Source of the DNA: Stenotrophomonas maltophilia
Lineage (GTDB): Bacteria > Pseudomonadota > Gammaproteobacteria > Xanthomonadales > Xanthomonadaceae
Direction of reading: 5' to 3'
DNA length: 64,000 nucleotides
NCBI GenBank assembly: GCA_002364755.1
Contig: DEZI01000019.1
Location: forward strand, 11,852 to 75,851
How positions within the stretch are numbered: position 1 is the first letter of the stretch; each line of letters opens with the position of its first letter. The position numbers were made by a program, and so were the translations under genes. Of the stretch, positions 22,718 to 31,450 are shown one piece after another. A model generated the notes under the pieces. The model was not told where the DNA came from and made no database searches. It saw only the letters and a list, made by a program, of their open reading frames with translations.

Positions 22718-25669
22718 ATGATGCCGAGCACCTCCCCGTTGGGTTGGGCGATCCGCTGTGCGCTGGCCACGGCCGGCACCGCCGCCGCCCTGCCCGCACT
22801 GGCCCAGGATTCCGCCGCCACGGCCGGACTGGCCACGAATTCCGCCGCCCCGACCACGCTGGACCGCATCGAGATCACCGGTTCGCGCATCCGCCAGGTC
22901 GACCTGGAAACCGCGCAGCCGGTGCTGACCATCAGCCGCGCCGACATCGAGCGCCAGGGCTTCAACTCGGTGGCCGACATCCTGCAGAACCTGACCGCGA
23001 TGGGCAGCCCCGCCGCCAGCCGCGCCAGTCCGTTGTCAGCAGGCGAGGCTTCCGGCGGCAGCTTCGTGGACATGCGCGGGCTGGGCGCGCAACGCACCCT
23101 GGTGCTGGTCAACGGCAAGCGCATGGGCATGACCACCGGCGGCCTGCAGGACATCTCCACCCTGCCTGCCGCCGCCGTTGAACGCATGGAAGTGCTCAAG
23201 GACGGCGCATCGGCCATCTATGGTTCCGATGCGATGGCCGGCGTGGTCAACATCATCACCCGCCGCAACGTGGAAGGTGTCAGCGCCAGCGTCTACCAGG
23301 GCCAGTACAGCCAGGGCGATGGTGCCCGCACGCAGTTCGACGTGGTGGGTGGCTGGTCCAACGACCGCGCCTCGGTCAGCTTCGCCGCCGAGCACGTCGA
23401 GGAGAAAGGCGTGTGGGCCCGCGATCGCTGGTTCAGTGCCCACACCAACACCGACCGCCATTCCGCCGATGGCTGGACCTCGGTCGGCCAGTGGGGCCGC
23501 ATCACCGGCTTCAATGGCCCGGGCTGCGCCAGCAGCCGCGGCTGCAGCTACTCGCTGGATCGTGGCGCCACGCCCGGCGGCCCCGACAGTTTCCACCTGA
23601 GCGACGATACCCCCTTTACCGGCGATGTCAGCAACAGCAACGAGCAGATGCATGTGCAGACGCCGATCAAGCGCGATTCGATCTTCGTCGATGGCCGCGT
23701 GGCGCTGATCGATTCACTGCACTTCAACACCCAGCTGGCCTACAACCGCCGCGAGACCACCCGGCAGATCGCCGGCTATCCGTTCCAGTCCGGCGGCGCC
23801 GGCATCAAGCCGATGTCGAAGGACAGCTGGTTCAACCCGTTCGGCAGCCACCACGGCTACCAGACGCCCAGCGATGTGGACTGGAACCGGCGCATCTGGG
23901 AGATCCCGCGCGTGAGCGTCAGCGACCTCACCACCTGGCAGGGCGTGGCCGCGTTCGAAGGCAGCTTCGAAGTGGGTTCGCATGGCTTCGACTGGGAAGT
24001 GGGGTACCAGTACAACCGCAGCGAACTGACCCAGCGCGCGACCGGAAACCTGCACAAGCAGCGCGTCGAGGATGCAACCGGTCCCTCGTTCTTCAACCCC
24101 GAAACCGGCAAGGTCGAATGCGGTACGCCCGGCGCCCCGGTGGCGGGCTGCATGCCGTGGAATCCCCTGGTGCCCTACGGCCAGAACGATCCCAACGGCC
24201 TGACCGGCAACCAGGCCCTGATGGACTGGCTGTTCCCGGAGGAAATCAGCCGCGGCCGCACCACCAGCCGCAATCTGTTCGCCACCGTGAGCGGCACCGT
24301 ATTGACCCTGCCGGGCGGCGACCTCGGCATGGCCGTGGGCGTGGAGAGCCGCCGCGAGGACGGCCGCTTCATTCCCGACCCGCTGGCACAGACTGGCGCC
24401 ACCACCAATCTCGCCGCGGGACCGACCGGCGGTGGCTACCGGGTGGATGAAGCCTACCTGGAGCTGAGCGTTCCGTTGCTGCGCGACCTGCCCGCGGCGC
24501 ACGAGCTCACCGTCAATGCCGCCACCCGCTACTCCGACTACAGCACCTTCGGCGATACCCTCAACAGCAAGTTCGGCTTCACCTGGAAGCCGATCGAGCA
24601 GGTGCTGCTGCGCGGTACGTGGGCACAGGGCTTCCGCGCCCCGACCATCGCCAATCTGTACGGCGGTGGCTCGCAGACCTTCACCACCGGCTTCCGCGAC
24701 CCCTGCGACACGGTCTACGGGGCATCGGCCACCAGTCCGGAAGTGCGCGCCCGCTGCGCGGCCGATATCGCCAATGCAGATACCTACCGCCAGCTGGGCC
24801 AGGGCAACGTGCCCATTGAAAGCAGCAGTGCGCAGACCCCGCTGCCATTCACCAACGGCGCCAATCCCGACCTGCAGCCGGAAACCTCGACCAGCCGCAC
24901 CCTGGGCGTGGTCTGGAGCCCGGGCTTCGCGCCCGGCCTGAACGTCGCGCTGGACTGGTGGAAGATCCGCATCGACAACACCATCGTGGCCGACCACCCC
25001 AACGACATGCTGCGCGACTGCTACGAGCTCGGCATTGCCGAGCGCTGCGCCAACTTCACCCGCGATCCAGTGCTGGGTATCGTCAACCAGCTCAACTATG
25101 GCGTGCGCAACAGCGGCTTCCGCGAAACCGAAGGCTATGACCTGGAACTGAGCCATCGCTGGGACACCGACTGGGGCACCCTGCGCACCGACTGGAAGAG
25201 CACCTACGTGGTGTCGGCGCTGACGCGCAGCACCAATGATGCCGATGTGGTGCCTACACCCGGCAACGGCCTGGCCGGCGCAGGCGGCATCGGCTTCCGC
25301 ACCCGCTCCAACCTGTCGCTGGACTGGGAGCGCGGCAACGTCGGCATCAACTGGGGCCTGCGCTACTACTCGGCGGTGAAGGAACAGTGCTTCAGCCCGC
25401 GCCTGCATGCCGACGAATGCTCGCACCCGGGCCAGCAGGCCCCGTGGTACAGCGGCGTGCGCAATTACAACCGCCGCGGCTCGACCACCTTCCACGACGT
25501 GCAGGTCCGCTACTCGCTGCCGTGGGACGCCACCGTATCGGTTGGTGCCAACAACGTGTTCGAGAAATACGGCCCGATCATGTACACCCAGCCGAGCGCC
25601 AACTTCTCCTATTACGGCGGCTACGACATCGGCCGCTTCATCTACATGAAGTACCAGCAGCGCTTCTGA
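22718..25669 (+). CDS. TonB-dependent outer-membrane receptor, second of a tandem pair
   Basis: 983 residues, starting MMPSTSPLGWAIRCALATAG with a signal peptide ending near LPALAQD. Then the same plug and barrel layout as the first receptor: LDRIEITGSRIRQVDLETA, TLVLVNGKRMG, MEVLKDGASAIYGSD, and C-terminal GGYDIGRFIYMKYQQRF. Extensive colinear identity over the whole length shows a tandem duplication, with divergence mainly in short insertions such as the N-terminal TAGLATNSA. The ATG at 22718 follows a GA-repeat ribosome binding site like its neighbour. Substrate unknown. Because the first gene has a strong terminator, this one probably has its own promoter in the 320-base gap. Confidence 0.93.
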   Translation: MMPSTSPLGWAIRCALATAGTAAALPALAQDSAATAGLATNSAAPTTLDRIEITGSRIRQVDLETAQPVLTISRADIERQGFNSVADILQNLTAMGSPAASRASPLSAGEASGGSFVDMRGLGAQRTLVLVNGKRMGMTTGGLQDISTLPAAAVERMEVLKDGASAIYGSDAMAGVVNIITRRNVEGVSASVYQGQYSQGDGARTQFDVVGGWSNDRASVSFAAEHVEEKGVWARDRWFSAHTNTDRHSADGWTSVGQWGRITGFNGPGCASSRGCSYSLDRGATPGGPDSFHLSDDTPFTGDVSNSNEQMHVQTPIKRDSIFVDGRVALIDSLHFNTQLAYNRRETTRQIAGYPFQSGGAGIKPMSKDSWFNPFGSHHGYQTPSDVDWNRRIWEIPRVSVSDLTTWQGVAAFEGSFEVGSHGFDWEVGYQYNRSELTQRATGNLHKQRVEDATGPSFFNPETGKVECGTPGAPVAGCMPWNPLVPYGQNDPNGLTGNQALMDWLFPEEISRGRTTSRNLFATVSGTVLTLPGGDLGMAVGVESRREDGRFIPDPLAQTGATTNLAAGPTGGGYRVDEAYLELSVPLLRDLPAAHELTVNAATRYSDYSTFGDTLNSKFGFTWKPIEQVLLRGTWAQGFRAPTIANLYGGGSQTFTTGFRDPCDTVYGASATSPEVRARCAADIANADTYRQLGQGNVPIESSSAQTPLPFTNGANPDLQPETSTSRTLGVVWSPGFAPGLNVALDWWKIRIDNTIVADHPNDMLRDCYELGIAERCANFTRDPVLGIVNQLNYGVRNSGFRETEGYDLELSHRWDTDWGTLRTDWKSTYVVSALTRSTNDADVVPTPGNGLAGAGGIGFRTRSNLSLDWERGNVGINWGLRYYSAVKEQCFSPRLHADECSHPGQQAPWYSGVRNYNRRGSTTFHDVQVRYSLPWDATVSVGANNVFEKYGPIMYTQPSANFSYYGGYDIGRFIYMKYQQRF

Positions 25670-25675
25670 TCCACC

Positions 25676-25700
25676 GCACGGCCCTTCGGGGCCGTGCTTT
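25676..25700 (+). terminator. Rho-independent terminator of the second TonB receptor gene
   Basis: Stem GCACGGCCC/GGGCCGTGC with a TTC loop, followed by TTTT. Confidence 0.85.
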
Positions 25701-25793
25701 TGCCGGCCGGCGCGGCCGTCATCCGACGGTCGCACTGTGGTCACAACCACTACATGGGCAGGGCCGAGCATGCCGGAAAACCGGAGGCCTGCC

Positions 25794-26939
25794 ATGCGCC
25801 ATGCCATTGTCACCGAGACCTATCCGCCGGAAGTCAACGGCGTCGCGCTCACCGTGCAGGGCCTGGAGCAGGGCCTGCGCGCGTCCGGGCATGAGGTCGA
25901 CCTGATCCGTCCACGACAGGCCAGTGAAGCACTGGACTCGCCGCCCGGCACGCTGCTGGTGCCGGGCGCCGCCCTGCCCCGTTACCCTGGCCTGCGCTTC
26001 GGCCTGCCCGCGCCGATCCGGCTCGGCCGGCACTGGCAGCAGCAGCGCCCCGATGCGGTCTACATCGCCACCGAAGGCCCGCTGGGCTGGTCGGCACTGC
26101 GCACCGCCCGCCGCCTTGGCATCCCGGTGGCGACCGGCTTCCACACCCGCTTCGACGAATACCTGCCCGACTACGGCGTGGCCTGGCTGCAGACGGCGGC
26201 AATGCGCTGGATGCGCCGCTTCCACAACCAGGCCGATGCCACCCTGGTGCCGACCCGCGAACTGCAGCAGTTCCTCACCGATCAGGGCTTCGAGCGGGTG
26301 CGCCTGCTGGCCCGCGCCGTCGACAGCCAGCAGTTCGAACCCAGCCGGCGCGACCCGGCACTGCGCGAGGAATGGGGCGTCGATGGCAACGGCCTGGTCG
26401 CCATCTACGTCGGCCGCATCGCCGCCGAGAAGAACCTCGGGCTGGCGGTGAAGGCCTTCCGCCGCCTGCAGCAGGTGCGGCCGAAAGCGCGCTTCGTGTT
26501 CGTCGGCGACGGCCCGGCGCGCGAGAAGCTGGCGCACGAGAATCCGGACTTCATCTTCTGCGGCATCCAGCGCGGCGACGCCCTGGCCCGCCACTTCGCC
26601 AGCGGCGACCTGTTCCTCTTCCCCAGCCGCAGCGAGACGTTCGGCAACGTGACCCTGGAAAGCATGGCCTGCGGCCTGGCCACGGTGGCCTTTGACTACG
26701 GCGCTGCGCGTGAGTACCTGCGCAACGGTGAAAACGGCGCGGCCGTGGATACCGACGAGGCGTTCGTCGAGGCGGCCGTGCACCTGGCCAGCGACGATGC
26801 GCTGCGCCGCGAACTGGGCAGCAACGCCGCCCGCGCGATGAAGCGCCTGCACCCGCAGCAGGTGGTGGCCGAATTCGAAACGCTGCTGGCCGAACTGACC
26901 CAGGCACGGAGGACCGGACATGCGTACAACGCCGCTTGA
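25794..26939 (+). CDS. Glycosyltransferase family 4 (GT-B)
   Basis: 381 residues from the ATG at 25794, which has GGAGG six bases upstream. The frame runs further up but lacks a site. The N-terminal half starts with HAIVTETYPPEVNGVALTV, the entry of the mannosyltransferase-like GT4 group, and has GFHTRFDEYLPDYG. The C-terminal half has YVGRIAAEKNLGLAVKAF, FVGDGPARE and the EX7E region FLFPSRSETFGNVTLESMACG. It transfers a sugar, probably mannose or glucose, to a lipid or diacylglycerol acceptor; the exact reaction cannot be read. It overlaps the following PAP2 gene by 20 bases, so the two are co-translated. Confidence 0.9.
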   Translation: MRHAIVTETYPPEVNGVALTVQGLEQGLRASGHEVDLIRPRQASEALDSPPGTLLVPGAALPRYPGLRFGLPAPIRLGRHWQQQRPDAVYIATEGPLGWSALRTARRLGIPVATGFHTRFDEYLPDYGVAWLQTAAMRWMRRFHNQADATLVPTRELQQFLTDQGFERVRLLARAVDSQQFEPSRRDPALREEWGVDGNGLVAIYVGRIAAEKNLGLAVKAFRRLQQVRPKARFVFVGDGPAREKLAHENPDFIFCGIQRGDALARHFASGDLFLFPSRSETFGNVTLESMACGLATVAFDYGAAREYLRNGENGAAVDTDEAFVEAAVHLASDDALRRELGSNAARAMKRLHPQQVVAEFETLLAELTQARRTGHAYNAA

Positions 26940-27459
26940 AGGACTGGCCGGCCGCGAAACGCGGCTGTGCCGCCGGGCAAACCACTACTGCCGGCGCCGC
27001 CGCGTGCGCCGCCTGTTCTCGGTCATCAGCCGGCTGGGTGATGGCGTGTTCTGGTACGTGCTGATGGGCGCACTGGTACTGGTCGATGGCTTCGACGGCC
27101 TGCGCGCGTCGGTGCACATGGCCGCCACCGGCCTGGCCGCCCTTCTGCTGTACAAGGGCCTGAAGCGCTGGACCCGGCGCCCGCGGCCGTACGCTGCCGA
27201 CCTGCGCATCCGCGCCTGGGTGGCACCGCTGGACGAGTTCAGCTTCCCCTCCGGGCACACCCTGCACGCGGTGTCGTTCACCATCGTGGCGCTGGCCTAC
27301 TACCCGTGGCTGGCGCCGTTGCTGGTGCCCTTCACCTTCGGCGTCGGCCTGTCGCGCGTGGTGCTGGGCCTGCATTACCCGAGCGACGTGCTGGCCGCCA
27401 CCGGCATCGCCGCGCTGCTGGCCGCGGCCAGCCTGGCCTGGCTGCCGCTGCCGGTATGA
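26920..27459 (+). CDS. PAP2-family membrane phosphatase
   Basis: 179 residues with four to five hydrophobic segments. The three phosphatase motifs are present in order: KRWTRRPRPY (about 84-93), FSFPSGHTLHA (about 107-117) and SRVVLGLHYPSDV (about 147-159), with the catalytic histidines. It hydrolyses lipid phosphates such as phosphatidic acid, phosphatidylglycerol phosphate or undecaprenyl pyrophosphate at the inner membrane. The ATG is inside the end of the glycosyltransferase gene with GGAGG nine bases upstream. The pairing suggests the two enzymes act on the same lipid-linked pathway. Confidence 0.92.
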   Translation: MRTTPLEGLAGRETRLCRRANHYCRRRRVRRLFSVISRLGDGVFWYVLMGALVLVDGFDGLRASVHMAATGLAALLLYKGLKRWTRRPRPYAADLRIRAWVAPLDEFSFPSGHTLHAVSFTIVALAYYPWLAPLLVPFTFGVGLSRVVLGLHYPSDVLAATGIAALLAAASLAWLPLPV

Positions 27460-27467
27460 AGACACCG

Positions 27468-27490
27468 GTAGCGCCGGGCCATGCCCGGCG
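27468..27490. repeat. SMAG stem-loop (GTAGCGCCGGGC type)
   Basis: GTAG-CGCCGGGC-CAT-GCCCGGCG between the PAP2 gene and lpxH, ending 23 bases before the lpxH ATG. Confidence 0.85.
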
Positions 27491-27512
27491 GATGATGCCC
27501 TAGAATGCCCGC

Positions 27513-28259
27513 ATGACCACGCTGTTCATTTCCGATCTGCACCTGGACCCGAGCCGTCCAGCCATCACCGACCTGTTCCTGCGCTTCCTGCGCGAGGACG
27601 CGCCCGGCGCGGACGCGCTGTACATCCTCGGCGACCTGTTCGAAGCCTGGATCGGCGATGACACGCCTTCGGCGGCGGCCGATGCAGTGGCCGATGCGCT
27701 GAAGGTGCTGTCCGACAGTGGCGTGCCGGTGTTCTTCATGCGCGGCAACCGCGATTTTCTGCTGGGCGAGGAGTACGCGCGCCGTGCCGGCCTGCGCATC
27801 CTGCCGGACCCGACGGTGATCGAGCTGTACGGCCGCCCGGTGATGCTGCAGCACGGCGACCTGCTGTGCACCGACGATATTCCCTACCAGCAGTTCCGCG
27901 CGCAGACCCGCGACCCGGTGTTCCAGGCCCAGTTCCTGTCGCAGCCGCTGGCCGCGCGCATCGCGTTCGCGCAGAAGGCACGTGACGCGAGCCAGGCGAA
28001 GCAGTCGGAAATGAAGCAGGCCGACCGCGCGACGTTCGAAACCGTCACCGACGTGGCCCCGGGCGAAGTCGAGGCCACCTTCGTGCGCCATGGCGTGGAC
28101 ACGATGATCCACGGCCACACCCACCGCCCCGCCATCCACACCCTGCAGGCCGGCGGCCGCAGCTGCACCCGCATCGTGCTGGGCGACTGGTACGAACAGG
28201 GTTCGGTGCTGCGCGTGGATGCCGACGGTTGGCGCCTGGATTCGCTCAAGCGCGACTGA
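27513..28259 (+). CDS. lpxH: UDP-2,3-diacylglucosamine pyrophosphatase
   Basis: 248 residues. The calcineurin-like metallophosphatase motifs occur in order: FISDLHLD, LGDLFEAWIGDD, MRGNRDFLLG, LQHGDLLCTDD and MIHGHTHRPAIH. This arrangement and length are those of LpxH, the membrane-associated enzyme that makes lipid X in lipid A synthesis. The start ATG at 27513 gives MTTLFISDLHL. The last residues RVDADGWRLDSLKRD finish just before a pair of SMAG-like stem-loops. Confidence 0.95.
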   Translation: MTTLFISDLHLDPSRPAITDLFLRFLREDAPGADALYILGDLFEAWIGDDTPSAAADAVADALKVLSDSGVPVFFMRGNRDFLLGEEYARRAGLRILPDPTVIELYGRPVMLQHGDLLCTDDIPYQQFRAQTRDPVFQAQFLSQPLAARIAFAQKARDASQAKQSEMKQADRATFETVTDVAPGEVEATFVRHGVDTMIHGHTHRPAIHTLQAGGRSCTRIVLGDWYEQGSVLRVDADGWRLDSLKRD

Positions 28260-28270
28260 CGGATTGGCGG

Positions 28271-28333
28271 GTGCCAACCAGGGTTGGCATCTACCAGACC
28301 GCGCAGGCCGGTAGACGCCGCCCCTGGTCGGCG
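28271..28333. repeat. Two SMAG-like stem-loops
   Basis: GTGCCAACCAGGGTTGGCAT-CTAC (28271-28294, reverse) and GTAG-ACGCCG-CCCCTGGTCGGCG (28311-28333, forward, imperfect), between lpxH and the convergent protease gene. Confidence 0.6.
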
Positions 28334-28353
28334 GGTGCCATCCGGTAACCGCC

Positions 28354-29607
28354 TCAGCGGAAGCCGGCCACCGTCTGCTTGGTCGTAACCAGTACGCGCT
28401 GGTTGTCGGCCGAACTGGCAATGCCCATCGGGATGCCGTTGTAGCTGATGTTCGGGTTGGACCAGTAGTTCAGGCGCGGGCAGCCGCGCGTGCAGTCGTA
28501 GGCCATGATCGTGCGCCAGCCGGTACCGCTGGCCGGCTCGTAGCGGTAGCCGTGGCCGAACGCATACGGCGAGGTGCTCGGATCGTTGGCGATGTCATGC
28601 CGGGCACTCTGCAGGTGGCCGATCTCGTGGGCGAACGAGTAATAGCCCGTCGCGCAGTCCCAGTACACCGCCGCGAACGCCGTCGCCGCCGTTGAACCGA
28701 TGCCCGAGGCCAGGCCGCAGTAGCTGCTGTTGTTGATCAGCAGCACGCCGACATCCGCCGTGGTGGAGTTGCGGCTGGCATGGATGCTGTCCATGTAGCC
28801 GTCGCTGGTGTTGCGGAAGCGGGTGAGGTCGGTGGTGAAGTTGCCCGACTCGGTGTAGCTGGTGGTTTCATAACCGGCCAGCTGCATGGTGATGCCGACG
28901 TTGCTGTTGGCATAACCCTGGTTGGACTCGGCCACCGCCAGCTGCACCAGCGACTGCATGTTGCCGCCATAGGCCGCCACCGCCGCATTGGTGGCCACCA
29001 CCAGCACGCGGAGGGTGGCCGGCGTGCCCGACGAGGCCTGGGCGATGCCGAGGCGTTCACTGTCCCCCATCGGAATCTTCGGCAGCTGGTTGTAGTCGGC
29101 CGGATGATCGGCCGGCATCCGGGTTTCATCCACTGCCACCAGGATGTGGCGGTCGCCCAGCGGACGCAGGCGGTACAGCTTGCCGTCCTTGCGGATCGAG
29201 CCGGTGAGGGTGTTGCCCGAGCGCACCACGATCAGGGAGTTGCCCGGATCGTCCTGGCCGTTGGAGGTGGCCTTCTGCAGGCGGTCCGACGGCGTGCGGA
29301 TCTGGCCATACCAGACGCTGCCGCCATCGGGCAGCGCTTCGACCCTGCTGCGGGTCGCCTGCACCTGCTGCCCAAGCAGCTCGAATTCCAGCTGCGGCTG
29401 CGCGGTGGCGGCCGCATCGATGCGTACTTCCTGCACGGTGGCGGTGGACGGCGTGGACAGCAGCCGGGCCAGCGCGGGATCGCTGCCGGCCGAAGCGCGG
29501 CTGAGGATGGTCACCGGTTCAAACAACGGCGCGGCACTGGCCGCCGCCGCCACCGAAAGTCCCAACAACACGCCAACCGCCGTTCTACCCATCGATCTGG
29601 ACATCAT
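28354..29607 (-). CDS. Secreted metzincin-type zinc metalloprotease
   Basis: 417 residues from the ATG at 29605-29607, with AGGAG eight bases upstream. The frame extends 32 codons further. A signal peptide (MMSRSMGRTAVGVLLGLSVA, cleaved near ASAA) is followed by a propeptide-like region to about residue 190. The catalytic domain has HEIGHLQSARHD (His327, Glu328, His331, His337) and a Met-turn IMAYDC (Met368). The usual metzincin glycine between the second and third histidine is replaced by serine. The protein is probably a reprolysin-like extracellular protease. It is divergent from the DUF2235 gene, with 220 bases between starts. Confidence 0.87.
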   Translation of the reverse strand: MMSRSMGRTAVGVLLGLSVAAAASAAPLFEPVTILSRASAGSDPALARLLSTPSTATVQEVRIDAAATAQPQLEFELLGQQVQATRSRVEALPDGGSVWYGQIRTPSDRLQKATSNGQDDPGNSLIVVRSGNTLTGSIRKDGKLYRLRPLGDRHILVAVDETRMPADHPADYNQLPKIPMGDSERLGIAQASSGTPATLRVLVVATNAAVAAYGGNMQSLVQLAVAESNQGYANSNVGITMQLAGYETTSYTESGNFTTDLTRFRNTSDGYMDSIHASRNSTTADVGVLLINNSSYCGLASGIGSTAATAFAAVYWDCATGYYSFAHEIGHLQSARHDIANDPSTSPYAFGHGYRYEPASGTGWRTIMAYDCTRGCPRLNYWSNPNISYNGIPMGIASSADNQRVLVTTKQTVAGFR

Positions 29608-29827
29608 TCTGGTCGCTCCTGAAGTGAGGTGGACAGCCTTGATGCATCGCGACCCGGTTTGCCGGGTCCGGCCATTCGGCCTGTCCGGCGCATGTGAATT
29701 CAATAGAAGATCCCCGTGGAAATCCGGATCTGTGATGGAGCGCAGCAGTGTTCAGTCAAGTAAAAAGCGGCAGTACACTTCGCCAACACGCAGCTTTCGC
29801 GCCACCGTGACGTGGCCACGACGGGGA

Positions 29828-31300
29828 ATGCACATGGCACCAGGCCAGCACCAGGCAGACGCCGACGCCGATCCCGGGGTCCTGCGCATCGGCCTGTTCT
29901 TCGACGGCACCCGCAACAACGCGCACAACCTCGCGCGCGGGCGCCCGCAGGCCCCGCAGCCGCGCCCCGCCCTGCTGCGTGCCGACGACGACTCGACCTA
30001 CCAGAGCCGGCTGACCAGCAGCTACGACAACGGCACCACCAACATCACCCGGCTGTACCAGCTGTACCCGGACAGCCGGCGCACCCCCGGGGCGGGCGCA
30101 TCGCTGGCGATCTACATCGAAGGCGTCGGCACCCGCGACGATGCCGAGGACGACCTGATCGGGCTGGCGTTCGGCGTGGGCGCCAGCGGCGTGCGCGCCA
30201 AGGTGCAGCGTGCGTTGCAGGTGCTGCTGCCGGCCGCCCTGGCCGCGCTCGCAGCGAAACAGCACACCCCGCTGCACGCCGTGCAGGTGGACCTGTTCGG
30301 TTACTCGCGGGGCGCAGCGGCGGCGCGCGATGTCGCCAACCAGCTGCGCGGCTGGGATGGCGCGCGCTGGCGTCAGCTGCTGCTGCAGGCGGGCCTGGCC
30401 TGCGCGGTGGATTTCGCGGTACCGCGCCCGGCGCTGCGCTTCATCGGCCTGTTCGACACGGTGGTGGCGGTCAGCGGCGGCCGCGCCGACGAGCAGCCGC
30501 AGCTGGCCCTGCCTGCGGGCATCGCCGGCCGCGTGGTGCAGCTGGTGGCCCGCGATGAGCACCGCCAGCACTACCCGCTGACCACGGTGGCAGCGGCGCA
30601 TGCCGAGATCGTGCTGCCCGGCGTGCACGCCAACATCGGCGGTGGCTACGACCAGACCGAGGAAGGTCCAAAGCTGCTGAGCCGTCCGCGCCGGCAGCAG
30701 CTGCGCCGCCCGCCGGTGCCCGACTACCAGACGCCTTCACTGGCGCAGCTGCAGGCGACCACGGTGTACGCCGAAGCACAGGCCGATGCCGAGCGCTGGC
30801 GGCAGCAGCTGGGCGTGGATGAGAAGGAGGTCTGGGTGGATGTCTGGCACCAGTGGCAGCAGCAGCGCCGTGCCGGCAGCCGCAGCGTGCTGCTGGCCCC
30901 GGTGCTGTACGTGACCGCAGCGGTAGTGCTGCGCCGGCCCATCGACTGGCGCTACCAGCTGATCGCCCTGCAGGTGATGCAGCGGCAGGCCCGCGACGCC
31001 GGCGTGCAGTGGACCGCCGAGGCCGCCGACGTGGCGGCATGGGCGCTGCCCGCAGCCCTGCAGCCGATCGCGCGGCGACTGCTGGAGGAACAGGCACTGA
31101 CCCCGACCCAGGAAGCACTGCTGCGCCGCCGCTACCTGATGCAGTCGGCACACTGGAACTTCGATGCACTGGGCGACACCGCGCTGACCTATGCCGCCGA
31201 TGCCGGGGTGAGCGAGTTGCCGTATCGACCCGGGCCGGGGTTGTTCTACATCAACCGACCAACGGTGGATGGCAGGCGCGTGGTCCTGCCCAACGCGTAA
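29828..31300 (+). CDS. DUF2235 hydrolase, Tle1-like phospholipase domain
   Basis: 490 residues from the ATG at 29828; a second ATG at 29834 is equally possible. The domain begins LRIGLFFDGTRNNAHN (about 19-34). The nucleophile elbow is DLFGYSRGAAAA (Ser160), the aspartate lies in FIGLFDTVVAV (Asp210), and the histidine in LPGVHANIGGGY (His267). This is the pattern of the T6SS lipase effectors Tle1, which attack phospholipids of rival bacteria. A C-terminal extension from about 320 has no recognised domain. No signal peptide, PAAR, VgrG or obvious immunity gene is adjacent, so delivery as an effector is inference. The open frame runs much further upstream but only across the divergent gene. 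Confidence 0.85.
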   Translation: MHMAPGQHQADADADPGVLRIGLFFDGTRNNAHNLARGRPQAPQPRPALLRADDDSTYQSRLTSSYDNGTTNITRLYQLYPDSRRTPGAGASLAIYIEGVGTRDDAEDDLIGLAFGVGASGVRAKVQRALQVLLPAALAALAAKQHTPLHAVQVDLFGYSRGAAAARDVANQLRGWDGARWRQLLLQAGLACAVDFAVPRPALRFIGLFDTVVAVSGGRADEQPQLALPAGIAGRVVQLVARDEHRQHYPLTTVAAAHAEIVLPGVHANIGGGYDQTEEGPKLLSRPRRQQLRRPPVPDYQTPSLAQLQATTVYAEAQADAERWRQQLGVDEKEVWVDVWHQWQQQRRAGSRSVLLAPVLYVTAAVVLRRPIDWRYQLIALQVMQRQARDAGVQWTAEAADVAAWALPAALQPIARRLLEEQALTPTQEALLRRRYLMQSAHWNFDALGDTALTYAADAGVSELPYRPGPGLFYINRPTVDGRRVVLPNA

Positions 31301-31305
31301 GGCGC

Positions 31306-31328
31306 ATCCACGCATGGCGTGGATCTAC
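31306..31328. repeat. SMAG stem-loop, reverse
   Basis: ATCCACGC-ATG-GCGTGGAT-CTAC, 5 bases after the DUF2235 stop. Confidence 0.85.
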
Positions 31329-31371
31329 TTCATGCAGCGTGCCGCGATCCACGCAACGCGCCGCCCCGTCG

Positions 31372-31394
31372 GTAGATCCACGCCATGCGTGGAT
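31372..31394. repeat. SMAG stem-loop, forward
   Basis: GTAG-ATCCACGC-CAT-GCGTGGAT. Confidence 0.85.
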
Positions 31395-31409
31395 ACGTGT
31401 CAGGCGCCA

Positions 31410-31432
31410 GTAGATCCACGCCATGCGTGGAT
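31410..31432. repeat. SMAG stem-loop, forward
   Basis: The same sequence as the element at 31372, giving a cluster of three in the 150-base gap between convergent genes. Confidence 0.85.
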
Positions 31433-31450
31433 GCCGCCACCCGGCGCGGA

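Noticed and set aside
29144..29827. Long upstream extension of the DUF2235 reading frame (to 29144)
   Set aside because: It is antisense to the signal peptide and propeptide of the metalloprotease gene, has no ribosome binding site or conserved residues, and the conserved domain begins after the ATG at 29828.
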